A stretch of DNA of 29,152 bases from JBBAEA01 sp041656175 (GTDB lineage Bacteria; Myxococcota_A; Bradymonadia; UBA4248): NCBI GenBank assembly GCA_041656175.1, contig JBBAEA010000028.1:1-29152 (forward strand), read 5' to 3'. The notes beneath the pieces were generated by a model, which was given only the letters and a program-made list of their open reading frames with translations, ran no database searches and was not told where the DNA came from. Numbering within the stretch: position 1 is the first letter of the stretch; each line of letters begins with the position of its first letter. This document shows positions 1 through 7,483 of this stretch, piece by piece. Both the position numbers and the translations under genes were made by a program.

Positions 1-959
1 AGGAAGCCGAGTTTTCACGCAGCGTTGAGCTGTCCAAAGCGTCGGATGCGCGAAAAGATCTCGTCGAGCTCAAGTTTTATTCGGATGGGGTAAAACTGGA
101 TAAAGACGCATCTTTCATAACATCTACCTCTTCCAATCCTTCACCTCAGCTTGCCTATAGTCTGTGGTTTGACGATAGCGAAGGCGGCAACGGCGATGGT
201 CTCCTTCAACGCGGAGAGACAGTAGATGTCTATGTTTGGGTAATGAACGAGTCGCAAGTGCAGGCCGAGGCACTGGACGTTATCATTAGTAATGCGTCAG
301 GGCGAAACATTCTATTACTGAAGGGCAAAGATAGCATCGCTACACTCGCGCCTATGGCAAGTCACAGCTTTGCGCTACGCTTTAAACTTAATGAAGACGA
401 GGTTTTATCGGGGGTTGCAGCACGCGGTGGGAAGCAAAAAACTTATAAAGCCAACGAAGCTGCGCTAGACTTAAGCATCGAGAGTAGCGATAGCAAAATT
501 AAGTTAATGCAAAGTCTAAAACTCCCCATCAGCGCCACCAAAGCTACAGAACCAAGGGACACAGCCATACTTCCCGTAGAACGATTGGGTGCACAGGCAA
601 AAAAATCCTGTATCAGTAAAAGCGATGAAAACAATAGTTTGACGCCTTGTGGCATTTTACGGGCGCCCTACGTCGAGTACCAAACTGATGCTTTTAGCAG
701 CAAAGAAGAGAGCGTGCGCGTAGAAGCTATTATTCGTGACGATACAGCACTGAAAGACTACCAAGCCTATGTTTGGTCTTTAAACGGTTTGGACTTCCAG
801 ATCCAAAAAATCGATTTTGCACTCCTCTCAGGGAAAGAGGCCAAGATCAGTATCGACGTTCCACTTCAAATCGGGGATAACACCCTCTCGATCGTAGCGC
901 GCGACAACGACAAATTAGAGAAACACGCGTCTTTGCATATCTTGAGATTAGAAAACTAA
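1..959 (+). CDS. C-terminal part of a probable S41 (C-terminal processing) peptidase, MXAN_5808-like; 5' end outside window
   Basis: The frame is open from base 3 through the internal ATG at 243 to the TAA at 957-959, giving about 318 residues, so this is the tail of a longer gene and not a gene starting at 243. The visible part has a WFDDSEGGNGDG stretch followed by LLQRGETVDVYVWVMNES, then a beta-rich module with an SGRNILLLKGKDS-like turn. From memory, this 'NGDG..L..GE..D..V.V.N' plus 'sG..I.L..GR...L.PG' layout resembles the region after the PDZ and protease domains of myxobacterial MXAN_5808-type S41 serine peptidases. It would act in the periplasm or envelope. No catalytic residues are in the window, so the family call is an inference. 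It could be another large secreted protein with CARDB-like beta modules. Repeat fragments C3 and B1 follow the stop. Confidence 0.5.
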   Translation, partial: EAEFSRSVELSKASDARKDLVELKFYSDGVKLDKDASFITSTSSNPSPQLAYSLWFDDSEGGNGDGLLQRGETVDVYVWVMNESQVQAEALDVIISNASGRNILLLKGKDSIATLAPMASHSFALRFKLNEDEVLSGVAARGGKQKTYKANEAALDLSIESSDSKIKLMQSLKLPISATKATEPRDTAILPVERLGAQAKKSCISKSDENNSLTPCGILRAPYVEYQTDAFSSKEESVRVEAIIRDDTALKDYQAYVWSLNGLDFQIQKIDFALLSGKEAKISIDVPLQIGDNTLSIVARDNDKLEKHASLHILRLEN

Positions 960-987
960 GCCATAAAATAATCAAATCCGCTCAAAA

Positions 988-1036
988 TCACACGGTTTGC
1001 AAAAAGAAAAAAGCTTCCCCCCCCCCGCGCAAAGCT
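988..1036 (-). repeat. Family C repeat, truncated fragment (C3)
   Basis: The reverse complement reads GAGCTTTGCGC, a run of ten G, then AAGCTTTTTTCTTTTTGC. This matches one arm of the family C hairpin at 29022-29053. The second arm is missing, so it is half an element. The run of ten C on the plus strand (1017-1026) is the longest homopolymer I noticed in the window. It lies just after the peptidase stop codon and just before family B copy B1. Confidence 0.55.
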
Positions 1037-1063
1037 CAAAAGAAATACGTAATGCTGAGGTTG

Positions 1064-1210
1064 GGAGGGGGTAGCGCAAGATCACCTGCAAAAGTCGGCT
1101 AGAGACGCATTTAATGCGCTGGTCACGCGATTAGCGCGAACGGCGCATTAAATACAGCGGCTCTTGTCGAATTTTGCGGGAAGCTTGCGCGTAGGGGGAT
1201 ACTTCCCCCA
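1064..1210 (+). repeat. Family B modular hairpin repeat, long-core copy B1
   Basis: A G-run end (GGGAGGGGGTA) is followed by a core bounded by GCGCAAG (1074-1080) and its complement CTTGCGC (1184-1190), 117 nt apart end to end, then the outer hairpin GGGGGATACTTCCCCC. Inside, arms 1107-1119 and 1143-1155 pair at 12 of 13 positions. A second stem pairs about 13 of 17 positions (GCAAAAGTCGGCTAGAG with CTCTTGTCGAATTTTGC). The layout matches copies at 15775, 19994 and 25589, but the stem sequence differs. Confidence 0.75.
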
Positions 1211-1211
1211 C

Positions 1212-1595
1212 AAAAATAAAAAAGACATAAACACCAAAGTATTCAAAGCATTCCGTGAAATAGCAAGGCGACTTGCCTATGAACCCAATGGCGGACGGCA
1301 TAAAACCATGCGCTGGAACATGCTAGAGCCGAAATTTGCATCAGCCCTGCGCACTTTAGTGTTTATGATGGACAAGTTGTCACAAACTGAGAAAACTTGT
1401 GGTTTGTAGTACCCAGAATTTGGACTTCGATGTCGCCACTAAGGCTGCAAGGCGCATACTGTGCATGGCATATCTCAGTTATGAAATGCAACTTTCGGCA
1501 CAGTTCTTGCAGTTATAACAAAGTAGCAACAAAAGTTGCGGGCTAGTTTAAGATGTCTGGCTGCGCTGCGGTCGATTTTGCGAGAGGAGGAGAAG
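1212..1595. other. Intergenic stretch, no convincing gene
   Basis: An 81-codon open frame runs through 1164-1409, but its first third is the translated end of repeat B1. It has no Shine-Dalgarno at its start and no recognisable domain. The rest should contain the promoter of the SH3/C39 gene. A TATAAC sits at 1515-1520, about 75 bases before the start codon, but I see no good -35 partner. Confidence 0.5.
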
Positions 1596-3206
1596 ATGTC
1601 AGAATTAATGCAACAAAAAAGGGATGGCTTGCTGCAAGACAAGATGCTTGATCCAAAAGTTCAGAATAATGAGCTAAAGGCGGAAAAACAGGGTGCGCCT
1701 AATAGTAACGTGGCTCAGGAGGCTATTGGATCGGCGATGATTACGGCTGAGCTCCTAAACGTGCGCAGTGGCCCAGGGGTAAGCAACAGCAAAGTCGGCA
1801 CACTAAAACGCGCCACTAAAATCGAAGTCCTCAGTGAGAAAGATGGCTGGCTAGAGATTAGTTATAACGGAAATATTGGCTATGTATCGGCCGCTTATAC
1901 GAGTTTTGCTCGCAAGGACAATGCTGCTCCCTCGGTTGATGCTATCGGTTCGGCTCAAGTAACCGCGAATGCCCTCAACGTCCGAACTGGCCCAGGTACG
2001 GGTTTTGGTAAAATCGGAATCCTCAAGACCAGCGACAACGTAAAGGTTTACGGCGAGAAGGACGGTTGGCTCGAAATACGCCTCGATGGGAAGGTCGCTT
2101 ATATCTCCGCGCAATATACCAACTTCACTAAGACTGCAGCGGTAGAAAAGGAAGAGGAGAAGAGCGACAACAAAACGCAAGACAGCTCCACGCAAAGCAC
2201 ACAAGTACGCGAGCAAAGACCCGAACAAGTGAGCGTAGCGAAGGAAGAAGATAAGAAGGAAGAAGTTAGCCCTGAGCAGGGAAGCGTCATTGATAAGGCA
2301 ACGGTTACCGCTTCGTCGCTCAATATTCGTGCAGGAGCGGCGCAGAGTTCAACGAAAATCGGCACCGCCAGACTAGGACAAAGCTTTGATGTGCTCGCAA
2401 AAGAAGGCGATTGGTTAAAGGTCGCCCATAACGACGGGGTTGCGTACATACATGCCAATTACACTGTACTGCAATCAACGCTACCTAAGCCCCTTAAAGA
2501 GCCAGACTTCTCCAAAGCTGATCCCGAACTAAAAGCATTGTACGACAAGCCGCGCCTCAGTATCGACGAAATAAGGCGAGCGCGTGAACTCATAGACTTG
2601 CTCCCCGAGGAAGACCGCGGAGATTACTACGAATTACTACAAGCCAAGAACTATTATCATAGCCAGCGCGACAACGAGTCCAAAAATTCTAAAAATGAAA
2701 ATATTGGCGATGTCATGTGTAACCTCACCTCGTTAGCGATGTGTCTTGAACAGCTCGGTATTGCAAACCCCCACCCCGAAATGCAATATGAAGATGCACT
2801 CGAGAAAATTCGCATTGACAACGGCTATGCAGCGCGCACAAGCTCTACGGGCTGGGGCGCGGTAGCCAAAAAATTGGGCGTTAACCTTGACTGGTTACTC
2901 AATACTGGTAGCACAAGAGCGCAACCGAGAGCGTTTTGGCAAGGCAGAGTACGAAGCGCGCTGCGTGAAGGTAAAGCCGTTATGGGTAGCGTACATGGCC
3001 ATATTATTCGCTTCCAACAAGTCACAGACCAAGGTGTTATTGTGGACGACCCCTATGGGCAAATGAAATTGTTGGCAGGAAGTAGCAGGAGATGGGTAAA
3101 TACTAACGACAAAGAATCATCTACCAGTCAAGTGGGTGAAGATCATTTAATACCCTTTGAAGAGCTGGATGTGCACTTCATGCATTGGGTGGTTGCCTTC
3201 TATTAA
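1596..3206 (+). CDS. Three-SH3b-domain protein with C39-like cysteine peptidase domain
   Basis: The ATG at 1596 is preceded by a strong GAGGAGGAG ribosome site; the frame also extends to a TTG at 1536 that lacks one. The 536-residue protein has three bacterial SH3 domains (about 40-105, 115-180 and 230-295), each with the (L)NVRSGPG/NIRAGA and DGWLEI/GDWLKV signatures that bind cell-wall peptides in this family. A Glu/Lys/Ser-rich linker (about 180-225) separates domains 2 and 3. The C-terminal 170 residues look like a papain-fold peptidase C39_2 domain: a likely catalytic Cys in GDVMCNLTSLAMCLEQLG, a His in HGHIIRFQQV and an Asp in VDDPYGQ. A role in cleaving peptidoglycan peptides is inferred. 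The N-terminus (MSELMQQKRDGLL) is polar, with no signal peptide or membrane segment. A strong bidirectional terminator follows. Confidence 0.75.
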   Translation: MSELMQQKRDGLLQDKMLDPKVQNNELKAEKQGAPNSNVAQEAIGSAMITAELLNVRSGPGVSNSKVGTLKRATKIEVLSEKDGWLEISYNGNIGYVSAAYTSFARKDNAAPSVDAIGSAQVTANALNVRTGPGTGFGKIGILKTSDNVKVYGEKDGWLEIRLDGKVAYISAQYTNFTKTAAVEKEEEKSDNKTQDSSTQSTQVREQRPEQVSVAKEEDKKEEVSPEQGSVIDKATVTASSLNIRAGAAQSSTKIGTARLGQSFDVLAKEGDWLKVAHNDGVAYIHANYTVLQSTLPKPLKEPDFSKADPELKALYDKPRLSIDEIRRARELIDLLPEEDRGDYYELLQAKNYYHSQRDNESKNSKNENIGDVMCNLTSLAMCLEQLGIANPHPEMQYEDALEKIRIDNGYAARTSSTGWGAVAKKLGVNLDWLLNTGSTRAQPRAFWQGRVRSALREGKAVMGSVHGHIIRFQQVTDQGVIVDDPYGQMKLLAGSSRRWVNTNDKESSTSQVGEDHLIPFEELDVHFMHWVVAFY

Positions 3207-3217
3207 GAATTCCATAC

Positions 3218-3256
3218 AAAGCTTAAAGGCGCCCCGTTTGGGCGCCTTTAAGCTTT
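3218..3256. terminator. Bidirectional intrinsic terminator
   Basis: A perfect 17-bp inverted repeat, AAAGCTTAAAGGCGCCC with its complement around a CGTTT loop, lies between the convergent SH3/C39 gene and the phosphorylase gene. Its AAAGCTT/AAGCTTT ends supply short A and T tracts on both strands, so it can stop transcription from both sides. Confidence 0.9.
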
Positions 3257-3279
3257 ATAAACAGTCAAAAACGTCTATA

Positions 3280-4110
3280 TTAAAGCAAGCGACGGACAGC
3301 CTCGCTTAGAAGTGTAACAAAGTTGGCGGCAACCTTGCGCCCAGCCTCCATAACCTCTTCATGATTGAGCTTTTGCTCCGAAAGCCCAGCAGCTTTGTTG
3401 GTCAAACAAGAAATGCCAGCAACCTTCATTCCCATGTGGTTTGCTACCAATACTTCGGGAACCGTAGACATGCCGACGGCATCGGCGCCAAGCGTTGCAG
3501 ACAAACGAACCTCGGCGGGAGTTTCGTATTCTGGACCGTGGAAGGCGCAATATACACCCTCGCGAATCGGGATCTTTAGATCTCGAGCACTTGCACGTAT
3601 AATATCCGACATTGCATGGTTGTATGCTTCACTCATGTCGGGGAATCGTGGGCCAAAGCGCTCATCGTTAAGACCTACAAGCGGGCTAGCGGCCATCATC
3701 ATGTTAATATGATCTGTAATCAACATCAGATCACCGACTTCAAAATCTCTGTTAACAGCACCCGCCGCATTCGTAACAATCATTCGACGCGCACCTAAAA
3801 GATTTAAAATCCTTATGGGAAGTGTAACTCGCTGCAAATTACCACATTCGTAATAATGAACGCGACCTTGCATTACCACGATATCTTTTCCATCGAGGCG
3901 CCCAAATACTAGGTTTCCTGCATGTCCGTGAACACTAGAGGTGGGGAAACCTTCTATTTCTGTGTATGGTATGCGTACTTTATCTTCTAGAGAATCCGCA
4001 AAACTGCCTAAGCCCGACCCTAAAACTATACATAATTCGACAGCTCTATCACATTTTTTCTTAATATTGTTCGCTATCCTACTAGCTTCCTCGTAAATCA
4101 CTGTGCTCAT
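3280..4110 (-). CDS. punA: Purine nucleoside phosphorylase (trimeric, inosine/guanosine type)
   Basis: Phosphorolysis of purine (deoxy)ribonucleosides to base and (deoxy)ribose-1-phosphate in cytoplasmic purine salvage. The 276-residue length fits the trimeric PNP-I family. Signatures in order are VLGSGLGSFAD (phosphate site, about 29-39), HGHAGNL (61-67), GRVHYYE (82-88), VTNAAGAVN (112-120), HGPEYETPAE (191-200), VGMSTVPE (212-219) and SCLTNKAAG with the base-contacting Asn near 238. The start ATG has AAGGTCGGAT upstream. It lies downstream of the winged-helix gene on the same strand, but an intrinsic terminator (4138-4166) separates them, so it probably has its own promoter. The usual 'YEG' after GRxHYY reads YECG here. 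Substrate preference cannot be told from sequence alone; the name deoD is used for a different hexameric family. Confidence 0.95.
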   Translation of the reverse strand: MSTVIYEEASRIANNIKKKCDRAVELCIVLGSGLGSFADSLEDKVRIPYTEIEGFPTSSVHGHAGNLVFGRLDGKDIVVMQGRVHYYECGNLQRVTLPIRILNLLGARRMIVTNAAGAVNRDFEVGDLMLITDHINMMMAASPLVGLNDERFGPRFPDMSEAYNHAMSDIIRASARDLKIPIREGVYCAFHGPEYETPAEVRLSATLGADAVGMSTVPEVLVANHMGMKVAGISCLTNKAAGLSEQKLNHEEVMEAGRKVAANFVTLLSEAVRRLL

Positions 4111-4137
4111 ATCCGACCTTTTAGCTTTGAGTAATGT

Positions 4138-4166
4138 AAAAAATAGAGCCCTTTATGCGGGCTCTA
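4138..4166 (-). terminator. Intrinsic terminator of the winged-helix gene
   Basis: On the minus strand the hairpin TAGAGCCC / GGGCTCTA (8 bp, 7-nt loop) is followed directly by TTTTTT. It lies 22 bases after the stop codon of the 4188-4715 gene. Confidence 0.85.
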
Positions 4167-4187
4167 GCAAGTATTTACGAAATTTCT

Positions 4188-4715
4188 TTATGGTAGCGCC
4201 TTGTAAATGCCGCGTCCCAATTTCTCCATCTTCTTTTCTTTGATGAGCAACTTATAAACAGTAGATAGCCGCGCTCTTAGGGAATTGGTCATGAGATACA
4301 CTTCCCCGTCTATATCATTAAGTTCCGCCAAAATTTCGGCATTGCTAAGCGAAGTCCCGCGTTTGGCTAAAATATCCAAAATATCTTGTTTTAGCTTACC
4401 AGTCTTAATCATTGCTTTGCGCCGTGGTACAACCTTTCTAGGGCTATCGGCAGCCTTCTTCGCCTTTTTCTCTGCTTTTGCTTTACTAGGCTTCTTCGGC
4501 TCTTCACTTGGCAAACTCTCAACTTCCTCAGCCTTCGCACTGCGACGCTCGTTAGAATCTGGCATACCCATCATGAGTTCACAATTCTTGATTTGTGCAA
4601 TAAGTAGTTTTCGCTGTTCTTCTACAACAACGAGCTCCGCCTTTGCAGCATCAAGCATTTGCTTCGTGATCTCTTTAAAGCTCGCATCTTTAATTGTCTT
4701 TACTTGTTTGGCCAT
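4188..4715 (-). CDS. Small protein with N-terminal coiled coil, Lys/Ala-rich linker and C-terminal winged helix
   Basis: 175 residues from the ATG at 4715, which has GGGAGC just upstream; a TTG four codons earlier lies inside that ribosome site. Residues about 10-50 (KEITKQMLDAAKAELVVVEE) look like an amphipathic helix or coiled coil. Residues about 60-105 form a highly charged Glu/Lys/Ala linker. The last 70 residues (GKLKQDILDILAKRG, then NAEILAELND, LRARLSTVYKLLIKEKKMEKLGRG) have the helix-turn-helix-wing shape seen in HARE-HTH and other small winged helices. This suggests a DNA-binding or nucleoid-associated role; the target is unknown. It is transcribed alone from a good sigma-70-type promoter (4822-4850) with about 100 bases of leader, and ends at a clear terminator. 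I do not recognise a named family. Confidence 0.7.
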   Translation of the reverse strand: MAKQVKTIKDASFKEITKQMLDAAKAELVVVEEQRKLLIAQIKNCELMMGMPDSNERRSAKAEEVESLPSEEPKKPSKAKAEKKAKKAADSPRKVVPRRKAMIKTGKLKQDILDILAKRGTSLSNAEILAELNDIDGEVYLMTNSLRARLSTVYKLLIKEKKMEKLGRGIYKALP

Positions 4716-4821
4716 TTTAGCTCCCAAAGTAGTTTATAATTCCAAGCAACTTGCCCATACCACAGGCAACAAAAATCGAATGCTACTCGCTCATGCCATA
4801 GCATTTTGCTCTGCATAAAAA

Positions 4822-4850
4822 CTAATAAATTTGAATGCAATACTTGTCAA
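4822..4850 (-). promoter_or_regulatory. Sigma-70-type promoter for the winged-helix gene
   Basis: Read on the minus strand: a perfect TTGACA (-35, 4845-4850), a 17-bp spacer and TATTAG (-10, 4822-4827). The predicted start lies near 4815, about 100 bases before the start codon. Confidence 0.7.
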
Positions 4851-4983
4851 GATATTTGTGCAAACTTCTATTAAAAGATGTAATTATTTTAAACAAAAAG
4901 CGCTAAACATGAATTTTTAGAAAAACTCGCATTAATTTGCCGGACATATCCTGTTTCATTCGATATTTTCGACTTTCTCTCTT

Positions 4984-5082
4984 GTGGGGGAAGTATCCCC
5001 CTACGCCGCAACCCCGCGCCGAGCGCGGGTTTGCGTCTACCCCCTCAGCGGGGGCTCAAGCCCCCGCAACGCCCCCACTGCG
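4984..5082 (-). repeat. Family B modular repeat, short-core copy B2
   Basis: Three hairpins stand in a row: GGGGGA/TCCCCC (4986-5001), GCAACCCCGCGC/GCGCGGGTTTGC (5008-5034, one mismatch) and GCGGGGGCT/AGCCCCCGC (5048-5067, perfect). The first hairpin and the CTACCCCCTC junction are the same as in the long-core copies, but the long core is replaced by the 27-nt hairpin. It is the reverse complement of copy B3 at 11510-11608, with small paired changes. Its end (GCGCTTGTTCTGACACTCGC) also resembles the tail of copy B4. Confidence 0.75.
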
Positions 5083-5282
5083 CTTGTTCTGACACTCGCT
5101 TACTTCACAAAAAACAAAAACAGCGTCCTAGCTCCAAGATACAGCAAAGCAAAATGCCGTTCCTCAACTACAATGGCATAAAAGCGCATAGGATATGCTT
5201 CATAGCTCGGTTTACACACCTACAAATACCCTTGATATTACTCAAGAACATCCATTTTTTCCTTGCTCTTATGACTCTGATT
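5083..5282. other. Intergenic stretch with no recognisable content
   Basis: Short open frames here have no ribosome site and begin inside repeat B2. I see no RNA gene, promoter or domain signature. Confidence 0.5.
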
Positions 5283-5449
5283 TATTGCTCTGGCTTGAGC
5301 ACGCGCCTCGCTAGGGTTTATTGCCCCTTAAACCCCGTCCTTGTGTATAGTGCCTTGATCTTATGAATTTTTTGAACACCTCAGCCCGCTTTTATACTTT
5401 GGGCTAAAGATTTTTAGACTATTTTTGCATTCTTCAGCGCTTCATTAAA
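5283..5449 (+). repeat. Family A MITE-like repeat, diverged copy A1
   Basis: This aligns by eye with the copy at 7243-7431: a CTCTGG end, CGCTAGGGTTTAT against CGCTAAGGGTTAT, TTAAACCCCGTCCTTGTGTATAG against TTAGAACCCCATCCTTTGCG, and a TTGATCTTATGAATTTTTTGAA core (5355-5377). The right end TTTTTGCATTCTTCAGCGCTTC matches TTTTTGCATTGATCAGAGCTTC. It is more decayed than the others. Confidence 0.55.
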
Positions 5450-5872
5450 ACAGGCGTATGCAGTGGCGTATTCACTATTGTTGAAGGTAGAAATCGGAAA
5501 ACGAAATGATGCACTCAATATCATTCAGCTTGCCGCACAGAACTCATGCTTGCTACTTTAAAGTAGTCCCCAGCCGCGCTGGCTGTATTGGCACGTCACC
5601 TAAAGCATGTAAAAGCCTCTATTCGCGCAAAAGTCGAAATTTTTTTTAGATGCTTCCAACAAGCATTATATTCATCCAACTACCGTAACCAAGTCATATA
5701 CAAACTGCTCGCCAACTCCAGAGCCCATTTACGCAGCCCAATATTTGGATTTATAGCATGCAAAAACTCTAAACAAACTTAGAATTACCGCTAGATCGAG
5801 AGCTTTGCGCGCATCAAAACAGTGAATTTAGTTTCGCCATACGTTTTTTGCGCACTAAATATGAATCCATCT
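5450..5872. other. AT-rich intergenic stretch, nothing recognised
   Basis: Stops are frequent in all frames, the only open frame (about 64 codons at 5588) has no ribosome site or recognisable motif, and I find no tRNA-like T-loop or clear hairpin. Confidence 0.5.
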
Positions 5873-6010
5873 CTTAAGAAGACTCTAATTCATGCAAAAT
5901 GAGTAGGAGCAGCTTTCAAACCAGTCCTTGATTAAGGGAAGAAAGCCAGACGAGTTTTCGAAATAAAGCAATAAAATTAAATGGACTTCGATGCGCGCTT
6001 AGCATTTTTA
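5873..6010 (-). repeat. Family A MITE-like repeat, partial copy A2 (inverted)
   Basis: It begins with the terminal sequence CTTAAGAAGACTCTAATT and continues with AGCAGCTTTCAAACCAGTCCTTGATTAAG, which matches GGTTGGTTTCAAACCAGCCCCTAAATAAAG in the copy at 17114. The core TTTTCGAAATAAAGCAATAAAATTAA (5956-5980) follows in inverted orientation. The other end is not recognisable. Confidence 0.55.
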
Positions 6011-6174
6011 CGTTTGCTCTAGCTATTTGGACGTTTTTCTAAACTAAAGCAAAAAGCTTTCAATACGAGACCTTTGCACGGCTAGAAACTGTGAATTTAA
6101 TTTTACAAATCCGATACAGTATTAAACAAAATGAGACATTTTGTAGAGAAATACAAGCTAAAAATGCTAGTAAA

Positions 6175-6392
6175 ATAAGGCATGGTAAAGGTAAAATGGC
6201 ATTTTATTCGAAAAGTGCTTAAAAGAGTGCTTTCTTAGTGCCACAGCCGTCCAGGCTGTGGCCGCTTCGCGCGCGGCCTCAGCCGCGACCAATCGCTGAC
6301 ATCCATGTCGCGATTGAAGGGGAGGGGGGCACGGGGGGAAACATCTTTTCTTTGGCACAAAGAAAAGGGTTTCCCCCCGTACAAAGCTCTCA
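6175..6392 (+). repeat. Family C repeat with inserted hairpin block (C1)
   Basis: The left part (ATTTTATTCGAAAAGTGCTTAAAAGAGTGCTTTCTT, 6201-6236 in pieces) and the right part (a long hairpin at 6332-6379 plus ACAAAGCTCTCAAT) match the reverse complement of 29016-29152 almost base for base. The main stem pairs GGGGGGAAAC with GTTTCCCCCC and CTTTTCTTTG with CAAAGAAAAG around a GCA loop. Compared with the other copy, an extra block of roughly 80 bp (6237-6318) sits between the two conserved parts. Confidence 0.8.
6237..6318. repeat. GC-rich triple-hairpin block inserted in family C copy C1
   Basis: Three successive inverted repeats: CCACAGCC/GGCTGTGG (6241-6261), GGCCGC/GCGGCC (6260-6278), and AATCGC-GACAT / ATGTC-GCGATT (6291-6315). 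The block is absent from the copy at 29016-29152. It resembles REP-type palindromes in size and layout, but I could not match it to a second copy here. Confidence 0.6.
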
Positions 6393-6457
6393 ATACTTTC
6401 GTATCAAGCACGGTTTCGACCCATAAAGTCGAAACACAAGTTTTCACCTAGCGCAGC

Positions 6458-6487
6458 AAAAAAAGGCACAGCCTAAACTGCGCCTTT
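6458..6487 (-). terminator. Intrinsic terminator of the trxA transcript
   Basis: On the minus strand AAAGGCGCAG / CTGTGCCTTT (10 bp, one wobble pair, 6-nt loop) is followed by TTTTTTT. It lies 20 bases after the stop of the 68-residue membrane protein gene. Confidence 0.85.
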
Positions 6488-6506
6488 AAATATAGAAATA
6501 ACAAAA

Positions 6507-6713
6507 CTACCTAAAACCAGGTAATAAATAACCGCTTAGCCCTAAATATGAAGCGGCACCCACCGCTAACACAGCAAAAACAATCGCTGCCACCAATTCC
6601 TTCTTGGCAATCGAAACAATCATAAAGCCAAGAAATACAATGAGCAACAGCCCCGGGAGCCATACTCCAGAGAGATTGTCTCGCCATGTATCTAAAAATG
6701 CTCTCCAGTCCAT
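6507..6713 (-). CDS. Small two-helix membrane protein, unknown function
   Basis: 68 residues, with two hydrophobic segments at about 17-37 (WLPGLLLIVFLGFMIVSIA) and 42-64 (AAIVFAVLAVGAASYLGLSG) and a short charged turn (KKE) between them. It starts three bases after the thioredoxin stop codon, and the pair share the terminator at 6458-6487, so it is very likely co-transcribed with trxA. Hydrophobic layout, tight coupling and sensible length support a real gene. I recognise no family. A link to redox work in the membrane would only be a guess from position. Confidence 0.7.
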   Translation of the reverse strand: MDWRAFLDTWRDNLSGVWLPGLLLIVFLGFMIVSIAKKELVAAIVFAVLAVGAASYLGLSGYLLPGFR

Positions 6714-6716
6714 TGA

Positions 6717-7040
6717 TTATTCGGCTAAATTCTCGACGAGTTCACGAATTTCACGAGCACGGTTACCAATAATACGCGAAATTTCTTCGCCATCTTTGTA
6801 AGCTACCAACGTGGGTATGGATTGTACGCCGAAACGATTGGCTAACTCTGGATAAGCATCAATATCTACTTTGGCGATCTTAACTTTTCCATCATTTTCT
6901 TGAGCCAAAGTCTCAAGTAGCGGGGCAATCGCGCGACAGGGGCCACACCAAGCTGCCCAGAAGTCAACGAGTACGGGTAGCGTTGATTCGGTGACTTCGG
7001 TTTTGAATGTAGCTGTTGTTACTTGCACAGGCTTAGTCAT
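6717..7040 (-). CDS. trxA: Thioredoxin
   Basis: Cytoplasmic dithiol-disulfide oxidoreductase that reduces protein disulfides using electrons from thioredoxin reductase. The 107-residue length is normal for the family. The active site WCGPC is at 31-35 in the context VDFWAAWCGPCRAIAP, and the cis-Pro loop is at about 75-78 (SIPT), followed by the usual GR/GN...L C-terminal helix. The ATG is preceded by CTGGAG at a good distance. A TATGAT about 60 bases upstream on the minus strand could be its -10 box, without a clear -35. It is the first gene of a two-gene unit with the small membrane protein. Confidence 0.96.
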   Translation of the reverse strand: MTKPVQVTTATFKTEVTESTLPVLVDFWAAWCGPCRAIAPLLETLAQENDGKVKIAKVDIDAYPELANRFGVQSIPTLVAYKDGEEISRIIGNRAREIRELVENLAE

Positions 7041-7203
7041 TTGTATACTCCAGGTTAAAATTTAAAGAATAGGCAAGCCTCGGTATGAGGTTTTGCGCTG
7101 CTTACTTTATCATAAGCCCCTAGACTCGAAAAGAAAGGTGCAAAAACAAAAAAAACGAACTATTTGCTGCAAATTGCTCTAAAAAACGGATATTCTCTTT
7201 GTT

Positions 7204-7240
7204 AAACAGCGCGCTGTACAAGGCACAGCGCGCTGTTTTT
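7204..7240 (+). terminator. Perfect 13-bp hairpin with T tract on the plus strand; no plus-strand gene upstream
   Basis: AAACAGCGCGCTG and its exact complement flank the 9-nt loop TACAAGGCA, and TTTTT follows on the plus strand. It has the form of an intrinsic terminator, but both flanking genes are on the minus strand. It lies directly beside MITE copy A3. It could end an unseen small RNA, act weakly for the minus-strand lipoprotein gene, or be a repeat hairpin. Confidence 0.5.
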
Positions 7241-7242
7241 AG

Positions 7243-7431
7243 CTCAAGGAAACTCTGGTTTATTTTTGGTGCTCCGCCCCAAAGCTCGCTAAGGGTTATC
7301 GTCTTTAGAACCCCATCCTTTGCGTACCACCTTGATTTGATTGACTTTATTTTAAACGCTCGCCTGATTTCCTTGTTTTAATCAAGGACAGGTTCGAACG
7401 CTGTTTTTGCATTGATCAGAGCTTCCTTAAG
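7243..7431 (+). repeat. Family A MITE-like repeat, full-length copy A3
   Basis: 189 bp bounded by terminal inverted repeats CTCAAGGAAACTCTGG and, at the right end, the complement of CTTAAGGAAGCTCTGA (13 of 16 matching). Internal landmarks are TTAGAACCCCATCC, the core TTGATTTGATTGACTTTATTTTAAA (7332-7356, in pieces) and ATCAAGGACAGGTTCGAACG. No open frame of note is inside. This is the best-preserved complete copy. Confidence 0.75.
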
Positions 7432-7483
7432 TCAAAGATAGCGATTTTTCATAAGAAAGATCAAAATACCAGAAGCTTTGCAA

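Noticed and set aside
243..959. A complete 238-residue gene starting at the ATG at 243
   Set aside because: The same frame is open back to base 3 with the same protein style and no ribosome site at 243, so the gene is truncated by the window edge.
1164..1409. An 81-codon plus-strand open frame between the peptidase and the SH3/C39 gene
   Set aside because: Its N-terminal third is the translated end of family B copy B1, it has no ribosome site, and no recognisable domain or signal.
7385..7405. GGTTCGAACG as a tRNA T-loop
   Set aside because: No acceptor, D or anticodon arms can be folded around it, and the same position varies in the other family A copies.
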